64,000 nucleotides of DNA from Myxococcus stipitatus (GTDB lineage Bacteria; Myxococcota; Myxococcia; Myxococcales; Myxococcaceae): positions 62,001 to 126,000 of the forward strand of contig NZ_JAKCFI010000011.1 in assembly GCF_021412625.1 (NCBI RefSeq). The letters are read 5' to 3'. This document shows, piece by piece, positions 7,215 through 16,218 of this stretch (position 1 is the stretch's first letter; each line of letters starts with the position of its first letter). The notes beneath the pieces were generated by a model. It was not told the origin of the DNA. It did no database searches and was given only the letters and a program-made list of their open reading frames with translations. The translations under genes were made by a program, and so were the position numbers.

Positions 7215-9944
7215 ATGGCCGACACCAGCCCCCCGCGCCCCGCGCCCACCCTGGTCCTCATCGACGCCTCGGGTTTCATCTTCCGCGCCTACCACGCCAT
7301 CCCCCCGCTCACGACGAGCAAGGGCGTGCCCACCAACGCCGTGCTCGGCTTCACGCGCATGGTGCTCAAGTCCCTCCGGGACCTGAAGCCCACGCACGTC
7401 GCGCTCGCCTTCGACAAGGAGAGCCGCGTCGAGCGGCAGAAGATCGACCCCAACTACAAGGCGCACCGCGAGGGTCCCCCCGAGGACCTGGTGCCGCAGT
7501 TCGCGCTCATCCGGCGCGTGGGCGAGGTGCTCAACCTGCCCATGCTGGAGATGCCGGGCTGGGAGGCGGACGACGTCATCGGCACCCTGGCGCAGAAGGC
7601 CAAGGCGAGCGGCTTCCGCGTCCAGGTCGTCACCGGCGACAAGGACTTCATCCAGATCGTCGACGGCGAGGTGAGCCTCTTCGACCCGATGAAGGACGTG
7701 CACACCACTCCCGACGACGTGAAGGCGCGGCTGGGCATCGAGCCCCGGCAGATGCGCGACTACCAGGCCCTCATCGGCGACACGGTGGACAACGTCGCCA
7801 AGGTGCCGGGCATCGGCCCGAAGACGGCCACGGAGCTCATCCAGCAGTTCGGCGACGTGGACACGCTGCTGGCCCGGCTGGACGAGGTCAAGAAGCCGAA
7901 GATTCGCGAGGCCATCGCCTCGCACCGGGAGAGCCTGCTGCGCGCCCGGCAGCTCGTCACCTTCAAGACGGACCTGCCGCTCGACGTGCGGGTGGAGGAC
8001 CTGGCGCGCAGGGAGCTGGACGCGGCGAAGGCCCGGGAGCTGTTCACGGAGCTGGAGTTCTTCGCGCTCCTCAAGGAGGTGCCGCAGCCGGGCCCCGGTG
8101 GCGCCGTGGCGACGGAGCCGACGAAGGAGCGGCCCGCGCCGCTGCCCACCGCCACCTCGCTGGTGACGACGGACGCGGAGCTCCAGGCCCTGGCGGAGGC
8201 GGTGCGCGCCGCGGGCGCCGTGTCGCTGATTCCCGCCTATGAAGGCATGCCCTTCGCCGCGAAGCTGGTGGGCCTGGGCGTGGCGCTGCCGGACGGCTCC
8301 ACGCGCTACGTGCCGCTGCGACACGCGGTGCTCGGCGCGGCGCAGGTGCGGCCCGAGTCGTTCTCCGCCGCCTTCCGCGCCGTGCTGGAGGACGCCGCGG
8401 TGAAGAAGGGCGGGCACGACCTCAAGGCGCTCACCCTCGTGCTGGCCAACGACGGCCTCACCCTGGCCGGGGCGCACGACGACGTGGAGCTGCTCAGCTA
8501 CCTGCTCAACCCCTCGCGCCGCGAGCACGCGCTGGCGGACCTGTCGCGCGAGCGGCTCCAGCAGGAGCTGCCCCCGCTGCCCCCCGCGGCGGAGGGGCGC
8601 CGGGGCAAGAAGGACCGGGCGCTCGCGGACCACTCCCCGGAGGAGCTCGCCCTGGGCTTCGCGGTGCGCGCGGAGGCGGCGCGGCGGCTGGCGCCGGAGC
8701 TGTGGAAGGAGCTGGACGAGGCGAAGCTGGCGGAGCTGGCGCGCACGCTGGAGCTGCCGCTGCTGCCCATCCTCGCGCGCATGGAGCAGAAGGGCATCGT
8801 GCTGGACACCGCCGAACTGGCGCGCATCTCCGTGAAGGTGGACGCCGCCGTCGACGCGCAGGTGAAGGAGGTCTACAAGCACGCGGGCCGCGAGTTCAAC
8901 ATCGGCTCCAACCCGCAGCTGGTGCAGGTGCTCTTCACCGACCTGAAGCTGCCCATCATCAAGCGCGGCAAGACGGGGCCCTCCGCGGACCAGGAGGTGC
9001 TGGAGAAGCTGGCCGAGGAGCACCCGCTGCCCAACGCCATCATCGAGTACCGCAGCCTGTCCAAGCTCAAGAGCACCTACCTGGACACGCTGCCCACGCT
9101 GGTGGCCTCCGACGGGCGCATCCACACCACCTACCACCAGGCCGCCACCGCCACCGGGCGCCTGTCCTCCACCGACCCCAACCTCCAGAACATCCCGGTG
9201 CGCACGGAGCTGGGGCGGGAGATCCGCCGCGCCTTCGTGGCGGCGCCCGGGCACCAGCTGGTCAGCGCGGACTACAGCCAGATCGAGCTGCGGCTGCTGG
9301 CCCACATCGCGGAGGACCCGGTGCTCATCGAGGCGTTCCGCAACGACGAGGACGTGCACAGCCGCACCGCCGCGGAGGTGTTCGGCGTGGCGCCGGACCA
9401 GGTGGACCGCGAGCAGCGCCGGGTGGCGAAGATGGTGAACTTCGGCATTGCCTACGGCCTGTCGCCGCACGGCCTGTCCACGCGACTGGGCATCCCCCAG
9501 GAGACGGCGCGCGACATCATCGAGCGCTACTTCACGCGCTACGCGGGCATCCGGCGCTACCTGGAGGAGACGGTCAACACGGCCCGCAAGACGGGCTACG
9601 TGGAGACGCTGTACGGCCGGCGCCGGTACATGGCGGACCTGCACTCGAAGAACCGGGGCGTGGCCCAGGCCGCCGAGCGCGCCGCCATCAACATGCCCAT
9701 CCAGGGCACCGCCGCGGACCTCATCAAGAAGGCCATGCTGGCGGTGGACGCGGCGCTGCGCGACGCGAAGCTGTCCACGGTGATGCTGCTGCAGGTGCAC
9801 GACGAACTGCTCTTCGAGGCGCCGGACGCGGAGGTCGAGCAGGTGAAGGCCCTGGCGGCGCGAAGCATGTCGGAGGTCGCCTCGCTCAAGGTGCCGCTCA
9901 AGGTGGAGGTGGGCGCGGGCCGCGGCTGGGCGGACGCGCACTGA
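7215..9944 (+). CDS. polA: DNA polymerase I, apparently without proofreading
   Basis: This 909-residue family A polymerase serves repair and Okazaki-fragment maturation. Residues 1-290 are the 5'-3' exonuclease (FLAP) domain, with VLIDASGFIFRAYHA, the acidic metal site GWEADDVIGTLA and the helix-hairpin-helix KVPGIGPKTA. Residues about 310-500 occupy the 3'-5' exonuclease position, but the catalytic acids are not visible. The DxE of motif I is replaced around LIPAYEG, and the motif II and III residues are also missing. The polymerase domain is intact: motif A SADYSQIELR (Asp686), motif B RRVAKMVNFGIAYG and motif C QVHDELLFE (His862-Asp863-Glu864). It starts 45 bases after the FHA protein. A hairpin follows 8 bases after the stop. 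Confidence 0.97.
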   Translation: MADTSPPRPAPTLVLIDASGFIFRAYHAIPPLTTSKGVPTNAVLGFTRMVLKSLRDLKPTHVALAFDKESRVERQKIDPNYKAHREGPPEDLVPQFALIRRVGEVLNLPMLEMPGWEADDVIGTLAQKAKASGFRVQVVTGDKDFIQIVDGEVSLFDPMKDVHTTPDDVKARLGIEPRQMRDYQALIGDTVDNVAKVPGIGPKTATELIQQFGDVDTLLARLDEVKKPKIREAIASHRESLLRARQLVTFKTDLPLDVRVEDLARRELDAAKARELFTELEFFALLKEVPQPGPGGAVATEPTKERPAPLPTATSLVTTDAELQALAEAVRAAGAVSLIPAYEGMPFAAKLVGLGVALPDGSTRYVPLRHAVLGAAQVRPESFSAAFRAVLEDAAVKKGGHDLKALTLVLANDGLTLAGAHDDVELLSYLLNPSRREHALADLSRERLQQELPPLPPAAEGRRGKKDRALADHSPEELALGFAVRAEAARRLAPELWKELDEAKLAELARTLELPLLPILARMEQKGIVLDTAELARISVKVDAAVDAQVKEVYKHAGREFNIGSNPQLVQVLFTDLKLPIIKRGKTGPSADQEVLEKLAEEHPLPNAIIEYRSLSKLKSTYLDTLPTLVASDGRIHTTYHQAATATGRLSSTDPNLQNIPVRTELGREIRRAFVAAPGHQLVSADYSQIELRLLAHIAEDPVLIEAFRNDEDVHSRTAAEVFGVAPDQVDREQRRVAKMVNFGIAYGLSPHGLSTRLGIPQETARDIIERYFTRYAGIRRYLEETVNTARKTGYVETLYGRRRYMADLHSKNRGVAQAAERAAINMPIQGTAADLIKKAMLAVDAALRDAKLSTVMLLQVHDELLFEAPDAEVEQVKALAARSMSEVASLKVPLKVEVGAGRGWADAH

Positions 9945-9952
9945 AAAACAAC

Positions 9953-9990
9953 GCGGGAGGAGCGCCCACCCCCGTAGACGCTCCCCCCGC
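9953..9990 (+). terminator. Hairpin after polA; rest of gap to 10259 empty
   Basis: Two 12-base arms at 9953-9964 (GCGGGAGGAGCG) and 9979-9990 (CGCTCCCCCCGC) pair with one mismatch around a 14-base loop, starting 8 bases after the polA stop. There is no T-run. The remaining gap up to 10259, about 270 bases, lies between convergent genes. I see no convincing gene, repeat or promoter there, only short GC-rich open frames without family features. Confidence 0.5.
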
Positions 9991-10259
9991 GGCCCCGCTC
10001 GCTCACCTTCGTCACTCCCGCACTTCGTCCCCGACCCACAAACACGCCGACCCGTCCGACCGGCGAGTCGCGCGGACCCCCATCCACGCGTCTTGCCAGC
10101 GGCTCGCGATGCGCGCTCACCACTCCCCAGCGGGAGCACGCGTCCCCACAGTGCGCGTCACGGGGCCCCCACCCCGGACACACTCCCTCCCGCCGGCCTC
10201 GGACCCTCCCAAGTGTGGAGCGTCAAGCCGGACGGGTCGGCAATCCCGACCACCTTCCC

Positions 10260-10787
10260 TCAATGCATCGCGGTGCGTCCGTCCCTCGCTCCGGGCGGCA
10301 CGTGCCGCACGCGCGAGGGGCGCTCGAAGTATTCGACCACCAGGCCGCCGAAGGGGACTCGCGGCCCCTCCACGCGTGAATCCCTCAGCTTCTGGAGCAG
10401 CGCCACCGCCGAGTCCACGGCCTCGTCGACCGCGCGGTTGATGCGCTCCTTCTCCCATTCCCCTCCGCCCAGCACCTCCGAAGCGTCCACCAGGCAGCGC
10501 CGGAGCGCCGCGAACTCCTCGTGCAGGGCGCGCGCGCCGCGCTCCGGTGACAGGCGGAGCACCGCCTTCGTGCGGCTCCAGGGGCTCGTCGTGTCCTCCC
10601 CCTCGAGCGTCACGCCAATCTCCCGGATGAAGGCCTCCACCAGGCCGTCGAGCTGGCTGAGCGCCATCTGTGCGGGGTCCGCGTCGTGCACCGTCAACCG
10701 CATCCGGCGCCACAGCGCCGCGATGCGATCCGGCTGCTGGCGGAAGAACCGCGCCAGTCCCGCTGCCTTCCGTCCGCGTTCATTCAT
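10260..10787 (-). CDS. RsbRD N-terminal-like helical protein
   Basis: This predicted 175-residue cytoplasmic, mostly helical protein has a pattern (FFRQQPDRIAALWRR near the start, then QLDGLVEAFIREIG and later INRAVDEAVDSAV) resembling the RsbRD_N/bacterial-haemoglobin-like sensor fold. That fold sits at the front of stressosome or histidine-kinase proteins. Here it stands alone, followed by a short basic tail (SRVRHVPPG), with no output domain. I chose ATG 10787, from which MNERGRKAAG leads directly into the helical domain. An in-frame ATG at 10805 would add six residues. It lies downstream of the metallopeptidase gene with a 194-base gap, so it is probably separately transcribed. Function unknown; the fold assignment is by pattern only. 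Confidence 0.6.
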   Translation of the reverse strand: MNERGRKAAGLARFFRQQPDRIAALWRRMRLTVHDADPAQMALSQLDGLVEAFIREIGVTLEGEDTTSPWSRTKAVLRLSPERGARALHEEFAALRRCLVDASEVLGGGEWEKERINRAVDEAVDSAVALLQKLRDSRVEGPRVPFGGLVVEYFERPSRVRHVPPGARDGRTAMH

Positions 10788-10981
10788 GTCCGGTGCCTTC
10801 CGCATCGCGGACGGAGGCCATAGCAAGGCGGTTGCCAGCGCCAGCGGAGCGCGGCCTCCAGGAATATCAGCGTCTTGGAATGGCGCCTTCCGAGGCGGGG
10901 GGAGGCGGCAGGTAAAAACTCCCGTCCCGCGCTTGTAGACCTGTCCAGCGGACCGGAAGGTGGCCCGACAGGTCGGCTGCC

Positions 10982-12211
10982 TCAGTGGAGCGTGGGCTTG
11001 GGCGGCGCGCGCTCGGGCGGCTCGGCGCGGGAGCCGGGCTCCGCGTCGTGTCCGGGGGGGAGCTCGCCGGACGCGCCCTCCGGGGGGCTCGCGGCGCCTT
11101 CCACCAGCCCGGGCGCGGCGGGCGCCGGGGCGGCGCCGGTGTCCACCCACTCAGTCCAGTCCTGCTCCGGTGCGGGGAGGCCCGTGACGGAATCCGGAGG
11201 CCGCTGGGCGGCCAGCATCAGCCGCAGCGCGGCCTCGTCCGCGGCCTCCTGCGCCGCCATCTCCGCCAGCCGCCGGGCCTTCTGGTGGCGTCGACGCAGG
11301 AACGCGAGCACGCACAGGATGGAGGCGGTCAGCCACAGCATCGCGGTGCTGGTGGTGAGGGGCAGCCAGCCGTAGCGCGCCGCCAGCCCGTCGCGCCAGC
11401 CGGACTCCTCCACGGACAGCGACGTGTGGAACGCCTTGCCGAACGCCGTCTCGAAGGGCTCTCCGGCGCGGACCCCGTCCACCAGCTGGCCCATGGCCAC
11501 GGCGCCGTAGCGTCCGGACAGGTGCGCGACGAAGGCGGCGCTCTGGGCGTAGGCGATCTCCACGTCGGCCGGCAGGTCCGGCCAGTTGCTGGAGAGGTCC
11601 TCGAAGTGGAAGACGCGCTCCTGCGTCACCGCGCGGAAGAGGGCGGTGTAGTGGGTGATGGAGAAGCGCTCGCCCGTGACGTTCTGCGCCACGCCCTCCT
11701 GGAACCAGCGCGGCCAGCCCTTCGCGAGCTGCCCCAGCGCCACGTGGGCCAGCTCGTGCCGCAGCGTCTGCTGGCCATCCGGGGCGTGCAGGCTCAACGC
11801 GTCCAACAGGATGATTTGATGGGCCGGATAGGCCAGCGCCACCGCCCAGCCCGGGGGGCGCCCTCCGGGGAGCGCCAGGGCCTCGAACTCCTCGCGGCCC
11901 ACGCCCAGGCGCACCTCCGTCACCCCGGGCCAGTCCCGGCCGAGGATGGTCCCGAAGCTGTCGCGCACCGCTTCGATCTGCCCCGCCAGCTCCCGCGCCG
12001 CCACGGTGGCCGCCGTCGTGTGGAGGATGCGGAAGCGCGGCGTCGTCAACTCGCCGGCGACCACGGAAGGCCGGGCATGGGGGACCAGCACCACGTCGTC
12101 CAGGAGCGCCTCGGCCGCGTGGGAGTGGGGCGTGACGCCATCCGCGAGGCTCTGGGCCCACGCCCTCGGCATGGCCAGCGACAACAGCAGGAGGACGAGC
12201 AGGTGGCGCAT
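10982..12211 (-). CDS. Membrane-anchored gluzincin (peptidase MA-like)
   Basis: This 409-residue secreted zinc metallopeptidase has a signal peptide at residues 1-19 (LLVLLLLSLAMPRAWA) and a gluzincin active site: RHELAHVALG gives His152-Glu153-x-x-His156, and Glu172 in WFQEGVAQ is the probable third ligand. This matches the peptidase MA-like (M48/M61-related) family. A hydrophobic segment near residues 280-302 is followed by RRRHQK and a proline-rich tail, giving a periplasmic catalytic domain and a cytoplasmic C-terminus. It starts 15 bases after the DUF167 gene ends and shares an operon with divIVA and DUF167. Substrate unknown. The position next to divIVA hints at an envelope or septal role, but this is inference. 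Confidence 0.85.
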   Translation of the reverse strand: MRHLLVLLLLSLAMPRAWAQSLADGVTPHSHAAEALLDDVVLVPHARPSVVAGELTTPRFRILHTTAATVAARELAGQIEAVRDSFGTILGRDWPGVTEVRLGVGREEFEALALPGGRPPGWAVALAYPAHQIILLDALSLHAPDGQQTLRHELAHVALGQLAKGWPRWFQEGVAQNVTGERFSITHYTALFRAVTQERVFHFEDLSSNWPDLPADVEIAYAQSAAFVAHLSGRYGAVAMGQLVDGVRAGEPFETAFGKAFHTSLSVEESGWRDGLAARYGWLPLTTSTAMLWLTASILCVLAFLRRRHQKARRLAEMAAQEAADEAALRLMLAAQRPPDSVTGLPAPEQDWTEWVDTGAAPAPAAPGLVEGAASPPEGASGELPPGHDAEPGSRAEPPERAPPKPTLH

Positions 12212-12226
12212 GGGGAAAAGGCCTCG

Positions 12227-12523
12227 CTATCCCCCAGACATAACAGCCTCGACTCGCGCCGCATCAATCCCGGTCAGGCGCAGACGTTTTCGGCGCGACG
12301 TGTCACCGGCCACGAGGGTGACGTCGCGGCGGGACAGGCCGAGCTGCTTCGCGAGGAACTCCACGAGCGCGGCGTTGGCCTCGCCATCCACGGGCGGGGC
12401 GGCGAGCTGGATTTTCAACAGGCCGTCGTGTTCCCCCACGACGCGGGTGCGCGAGGCGCGGGGCTGGACGAGGATGGCCAACTCCACGCCGTCCGGCAGG
12501 GGCTTGAGCCAGGCGGCCGCCAT
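12227..12523 (-). CDS. DUF167/YggU family protein
   Basis: This 98-residue member of the small DUF167 (YggU) family contains the characteristic [12 protein letters not shown] near the N-terminus, then [20 protein letters not shown], and ends in the strand-helix pattern of the family ([17 protein letters not shown]). The length is typical. Its biochemical role is unknown. Its gene commonly sits with yggT and divIVA-type genes, as here, where it starts 5 bases after divIVA stops and is followed 15 bases later by the metallopeptidase gene. Confidence 0.92.
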   Translation of the reverse strand: MAAAWLKPLPDGVELAILVQPRASRTRVVGEHDGLLKIQLAAPPVDGEANAALVEFLAKQLGLSRRDVTLVAGDTSRRKRLRLTGIDAARVEAVMSGG

Positions 12524-12528
12524 GGGGA

Positions 12529-13056
12529 CTACTCGCTGACGTTGGCCTTCTTCTGCGACAGGTACGCCACGTTGTCCTCGACGCGGGCGTAGTCACGGTC
12601 CGCGAAGGCCGGGCTCTTGAAGGTCTCCAGCAGCTTCTGGTGCGCGTCGAGGACGGAGCGCACCTGCGACTCGAACTGCGTGCGCTGGCGCTTGAGCTCG
12701 TTGATGTCCTCCACGACCTGCACCAGCCGCTGGTGGGCGCCGTGGACGATCTTCTCCGCCTGGTGTTCGGCGTCCGCGATGATGATCTCCGCCTCCTTCT
12801 TGGCGGCGGACTGGAGGTCCTCGCTGATGCGCTGGGCGGTGACCATCGTCTCCTGGAGGGTGCGCTCGCGCTCCTGGTGCTGCTCGAGCTTGAGCTGGGT
12901 GCGCTTGAGCTCCTCCTTGAGCGCGATGTTCTCCTTCACCACTTCCTCGAACTCGCCGGCGATCAGCTCGAGGTAGGCCTCCACCTCGCGGCGGGAGAAG
13001 CCGCGCAGCGCCGTGTCGAACCGCTTCTGCCGGATGTCGAGCGGGGTGATCTTCAT
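12529..13056 (-). CDS. divIVA: DivIVA domain coiled-coil protein
   Basis: This 175-residue protein begins with the DivIVA membrane-curvature/lipid-binding module ([31 protein letters not shown]). Here the pattern D-I-x-x-x-x-F-x-x-x-x-R-G-F-x-x-x-E-V is clear, followed by a long charged coiled coil from about residue 35 to 150. DivIVA proteins mark poles and septa and recruit cell-wall factors. In delta-proteobacterial relatives the role is less well defined. It is the first gene of a three-gene minus-strand operon (divIVA, DUF167, metallopeptidase). The promoter would lie in 13057-13174. Confidence 0.93.
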   Translation of the reverse strand: MKITPLDIRQKRFDTALRGFSRREVEAYLELIAGEFEEVVKENIALKEELKRTQLKLEQHQERERTLQETMVTAQRISEDLQSAAKKEAEIIIADAEHQAEKIVHGAHQRLVQVVEDINELKRQRTQFESQVRSVLDAHQKLLETFKSPAFADRDYARVEDNVAYLSQKKANVSE

Positions 13057-13174
13057 GCGCCGGGAGTCTAGCGCAGGGCGGCGACATCTCCAGGAATCGG
13101 CCCGCCAGCAGGGCCGGGCCCGACGGCGGCGTCGGACGCACCGCCTGCTCGGTCGCCCGGGGGGCGAGCGGCCT

Positions 13175-13735
13175 TCAGCGGGGCGCGGCCGCGTCCCACT
13201 GGCTGACGACGGCGCGGGCGGCGTTCTGCACCGCCGGAGTCACCCGGGTGTCGGTGACGGCGTCCTGCACGGCGCGGCGGGCGGTGGCGGTGCGCTGGAA
13301 CACGAGCCCGTTCAGGGCCTGGATCTTCAACGAGTCCGGCATGCGGGGATGGCGCACCACGTTGCCGAGGATCTCCTCCGCGCGCGGGTGCTGGAAGAGC
13401 GCCACGGCCCGCAGCACCGCCTGCTGCGTGCGCGGGTTGGGGTCCCACAGCAGGGTGGCCAGCGAATCCAGCGCCCGGGGGTCGCCGAGCAGCGCCAGGT
13501 CCTCGATGGCGATGGCGCGAATCTCCTCCGGGCTTGGGCGGGCGGCCCACAGCAGCCCGCGCAGCAGCGCCGTGTCCTCGTTCGCTGGCGGGGACGGCTG
13601 TGCGGCCGGGGGCGCGGGGGCGGGCCGGGCGGGGGCCTGCGGGGGCGGCGCCGGACGGCCGCGGGTGGTCGGAGCCGGCGCGGTGGCTCCCGCGGTGGTG
13701 GCGATCATGAGTCCGGTGAGGAGCAGGCGACGCAT
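13175..13735 (-). CDS. Secreted HEAT-repeat protein
   Basis: This 186-residue protein starts with a short signal peptide (RRLLLTGLMIATTAGATA), then a Pro/Ala-rich spacer (residues about 20-52), then helical HEAT-like repeats. The repeated pattern is A-x-E-D-L-A-L-L-G-D-P-R-A-L-x-x-L, then P-R-T-Q-Q-A-V-L-R-A-V, then K-I-Q-A-L-N-G-L. HEAT solenoids serve as protein-binding scaffolds. It is probably periplasmic. No enzymatic residues are visible. It is a single gene, 118 bases upstream of divIVA on the same strand and divergent from the J-domain gene at 13868. Confidence 0.75.
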   Translation of the reverse strand: MRRLLLTGLMIATTAGATAPAPTTRGRPAPPPQAPARPAPAPPAAQPSPPANEDTALLRGLLWAARPSPEEIRAIAIEDLALLGDPRALDSLATLLWDPNPRTQQAVLRAVALFQHPRAEEILGNVVRHPRMPDSLKIQALNGLVFQRTATARRAVQDAVTDTRVTPAVQNAARAVVSQWDAAAPR

Positions 13736-13867
13736 GGGCCCGTTCTACCCCGAAACCCGGTGCCGCCGCCGGTGGCGAGCCGGGGATGTGGAGTTTTTCT
13801 TGACGGGATCTCCGATCGTGGGAGCTTGGCGGTGCTACAGGCGTGTTGCTGACGGGAGCAAGGGCTG

Positions 13868-14377
13868 ATGAACGCGGCGGTCGCGAGCTGGCGGACTCTG
13901 GAGAACGTCGAGGTGGAGTGCACCCACTGCGGCATCCGGATGACCCTGCAGATGGGCAACCGGGTGCGCTACTTCCGGTGTTCCGGCTGTCACCGGTGGG
14001 TCTCCAGCACCTACACCGAGGTCTTCCGCGCGGACGCCAAGGTCCGCACCCATCCGGTGAAGGACACCGGGGCGCAGGACGAGCGCTTCATCGAGGTGAA
14101 GGACCGGCTGGAGCGCTGGCTGTCCGCCATCGAGGACCAGGACCCGTACCACCTGCTGGGCGTGTCGCCGCTGGACTCGGCGGAGACGGTGCGCGCGCGC
14201 TACCACGCGCTGGCGCTGGAGCGGCACCCGGACCGCGGCGGCTCGGCGGAGAAGATGCGCGAGCTGAACGTGGCCTACGAGCGCATCCTCCGTCACCGGC
14301 AGCGCAAGCGTCAGGAGGCGCTGGCGGCGGGGACCTCCGTGGCCTCCGCGTCCGTCCTGCCGGCCCGCAGCAGGTAG
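13868..14377 (+). CDS. Zinc-ribbon J-domain protein
   Basis: This 169-residue protein begins with a zinc-ribbon-like segment (CTHC near residue 18 and CSGC near residue 39, two Cys-x-x-Cys pairs). It ends with a J domain (YHLLGVSPLDSAETVRARY, with the HPD motif in LERHPDRGG). J domains stimulate the ATPase of DnaK-type Hsp70s; the ribbon would recruit a client or partner. It lacks the G/F and C-terminal domains of DnaJ, so it is a specialised class III co-chaperone. Its 3' end overlaps the convergent SpoIIM-like gene by 67 bases. Confidence 0.85.
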   Translation: MNAAVASWRTLENVEVECTHCGIRMTLQMGNRVRYFRCSGCHRWVSSTYTEVFRADAKVRTHPVKDTGAQDERFIEVKDRLERWLSAIEDQDPYHLLGVSPLDSAETVRARYHALALERHPDRGGSAEKMRELNVAYERILRHRQRKRQEALAAGTSVASASVLPARSR

Positions 14378-15303
14378 GCCCAGAAGACGCCCCCCAGCGA
14401 CAGGCCCAGCCCGGCCTTCGCCCAGGTGGGGAACAGGTCCCCGGGTGACACGTAGCCCTCCACCGCGCCGATGAAGGCCAGGAAGGGCGCGCAGCCGAGC
14501 ACCAGCTTCACCGCCTCGCGTCCCCGGAGCGCCAGCGCCTGTCCTCGCGGCAGCTCGCCCGGGTCGATGAGCGCCTGGCCCACCATCAGCCCCGCGCCGC
14601 CCGCGATGACGATGATGGACAGCTCCACCGGGCCGTGCGCGGCGATGAAGTCCAGGAAGCCCCCGCCCATGCCCTCGCGCAGGCACAGCGCGCCGATGGC
14701 GCCGATGTGCACGCCGTTGTTCACCAGGATGAACAGCGTCCCCAGGCCGAACAGCATCCCCGTGGCGAAGGTGAGGATGGTGACGGTGAGGTTGTTGGTG
14801 GCGATGTCCGACGACACCGAATTGGGCGGCGCCACGGACAGGATGTCGTCCGTCCACATGCGGCCCTGCGCCACGTACTGACGCACCGGTCCGGGCACCA
14901 GCAGCTCCGCGCCCCGGGGCTCCCACAGCACCACCAGCGCGCCCAGGAGGATGCCCAGGCACAGGAGCGCGCCGCTGGCGCCCACGAAGCGCAGCTCGCG
15001 GCGCAGCACCCGGGGGAACTCGCGCTGGAAGAAGGCTCGCACCGCGGGCCAGCGCTCCCGGGGGGGCTGGTAGATGGCGGCGTAGGCCCGGCCGCACAGC
15101 TGGTTGAGGAAGCGGTGCGCGTCCGTGTCCGGGTAGAACGTCTGCGCGTGCGCCAGGTCGGACGCGGCGCGGCGGTACAGCGCGTCCAGCCGGCGCAGCT
15201 CGTCGAGCGTCAGGGCGCCGGCGCGCTGCCGGGTCAGCAGCGCGTCGAGCGCGTCCCAGTCCGCGCGGCGCCGGGCGACGAAGGTGGGCAGCGGGGCGGC
15301 CAT
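14311..15303 (-). CDS. SpoIIM-family multipass membrane protein
   Basis: This 330-residue protein belongs to the stage II sporulation protein M-like (DUF95) family. The soluble N-terminal part has the typical FVARRRADWDALDALL and LDALYRRAASDLAHAQTFYPDTD pattern. It is followed by at least five hydrophobic segments with conserved glycine- and asparagine-containing loops (NNLTVTILTFATGMLFGLG, FIAAHGPVELSIIVIAGGAGL). In non-spore formers these proteins pair with an RDD protein, and together they are thought to act in the membrane, perhaps as a transporter or envelope factor. That pairing is present here: the RDD gene ends 1 base before this start. Overlap with the J-domain gene at the 3' end is tail to tail. 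Confidence 0.9.
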   Translation of the reverse strand: MAAPLPTFVARRRADWDALDALLTRQRAGALTLDELRRLDALYRRAASDLAHAQTFYPDTDAHRFLNQLCGRAYAAIYQPPRERWPAVRAFFQREFPRVLRRELRFVGASGALLCLGILLGALVVLWEPRGAELLVPGPVRQYVAQGRMWTDDILSVAPPNSVSSDIATNNLTVTILTFATGMLFGLGTLFILVNNGVHIGAIGALCLREGMGGGFLDFIAAHGPVELSIIVIAGGAGLMVGQALIDPGELPRGQALALRGREAVKLVLGCAPFLAFIGAVEGYVSPGDLFPTWAKAGLGLSLGGVFWAYLLRAGRTDAEATEVPAASAS

Positions 15304-15304
15304 G

Positions 15305-16069
15305 TCAGACCTCCGCCCGGGCGCGTCGCCGCAGGAAGGCCTCCGTGGCGTCCGCGGACGCGAGCACCGCCTCGCGCTGCGCGTCGTCCAGTCCTCCCAC
15401 GCGCTCCACCAGCCGCGCGCCCAGGCGCTGGCGCACCTGGGGCTCCAGCCCGGACGCCCGCGACAGGAAGGCCAGCACCAGCTCCACCTCCTCGGAGGTC
15501 AGCTCCCGCGCGGAGGAGGGCGCCCCCGTCCCGCTCGCGTCCACCGGGGCCGTGTACTTGTCCAGGTCGATGCGCTCGTCGCGCACGAGCAGCGTCCCCG
15601 CGAGCAGGTCCCCCAGGCGCCGGTGCCGCGCGGTCAGCAGCATCGTCAGGCACCCGGCCGCGTACCCCACGGGCAGGAAGTCCACCGCGCGGCAGAGGTT
15701 GCGCACCGCGCTCTCGAGGAGCCCCACCGGCGAGCCGTCCATCCGCACCACGCGGATGCGCAGGGCGCGCTTGCCGGGCGTCTGCCCGTGGAAGAACACC
15801 TCGCCCACCGTCCAGTACAGCCACTGGGTGGCGAAGACGCCCACCACCAGCAGCGTGCGCCCCACCGTGGACAGGCCCTGGAACACGCCGAGCACGTCCG
15901 ACACCAGCAGCGTGAAGACGAAGTACGCCACCACCCAGAAGAAGAAGATCAGCGTGGCGTCCACCAGCCACGCCAGGCACCGGTAGCCGATACCCGCCAC
16001 GGGCAGGGTGAGGGCCACGCGCTCCGGGGTGGCTACGTCGAGGTGCGGGGTCGAGGAGACGGGACTCAT
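15305..16069 (-). CDS. RDD family membrane protein
   Basis: This 254-residue protein of the RDD family (named for its Arg-Asp-Asp residues) carries the family pattern in GYRCLAWLVDATLIFFF near residue 25 and GQTPGKRALRIRVVRMDG near residue 110, with about three transmembrane helices. The C-terminal 70 residues are soluble and charged (ELTSEEVELVLAFLSRA). I chose ATG 16069, where MSPVSSTPHL leads into the family domain; longer frames upstream run into the fruA promoter region. It is the first gene of a two-gene operon with the SpoIIM-like gene. Biochemical function of the pair is not established. Confidence 0.88.
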   Translation of the reverse strand: MSPVSSTPHLDVATPERVALTLPVAGIGYRCLAWLVDATLIFFFWVVAYFVFTLLVSDVLGVFQGLSTVGRTLLVVGVFATQWLYWTVGEVFFHGQTPGKRALRIRVVRMDGSPVGLLESAVRNLCRAVDFLPVGYAAGCLTMLLTARHRRLGDLLAGTLLVRDERIDLDKYTAPVDASGTGAPSSARELTSEEVELVLAFLSRASGLEPQVRQRLGARLVERVGGLDDAQREAVLASADATEAFLRRRARAEV

Positions 16070-16151
16070 GTGCGCCAGGCAGCATACACGCTGCACGTCC
16101 CTCCGCCCCGGAGCCTCGCGCCAAGGATGTCTGGCTTTCCCGGCCAGGAGG

Positions 16152-16169
16152 GTGTCAGGCAGCGGACAG
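16152..16169. promoter_or_regulatory. MrpC-like binding site 1
   Basis: GTGTC (16152-16156), eight spacer bases, then GACAG (16165-16169). This differs by one base from the GTGTC-N8-GACAC palindrome described, from memory, for MrpC in Myxococcus. It is centred about 430 bases upstream of the fruA start codon. Confidence 0.5.
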
Positions 16170-16218
16170 CGGAGGGGGCGTGGGGCGGCGGGATGTATCG
16201 CCTGTCGGACGCAAGCGC

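Noticed and set aside
3150-10139. Very long minus-strand open frame across the CpaF and polA genes
   Set aside because: It lies opposite genes with clear FHA, CpaF and PolA motifs. Stop-free antisense frames are common in GC-rich DNA, and its translation is Arg/Leu/Val-rich without any family motif.
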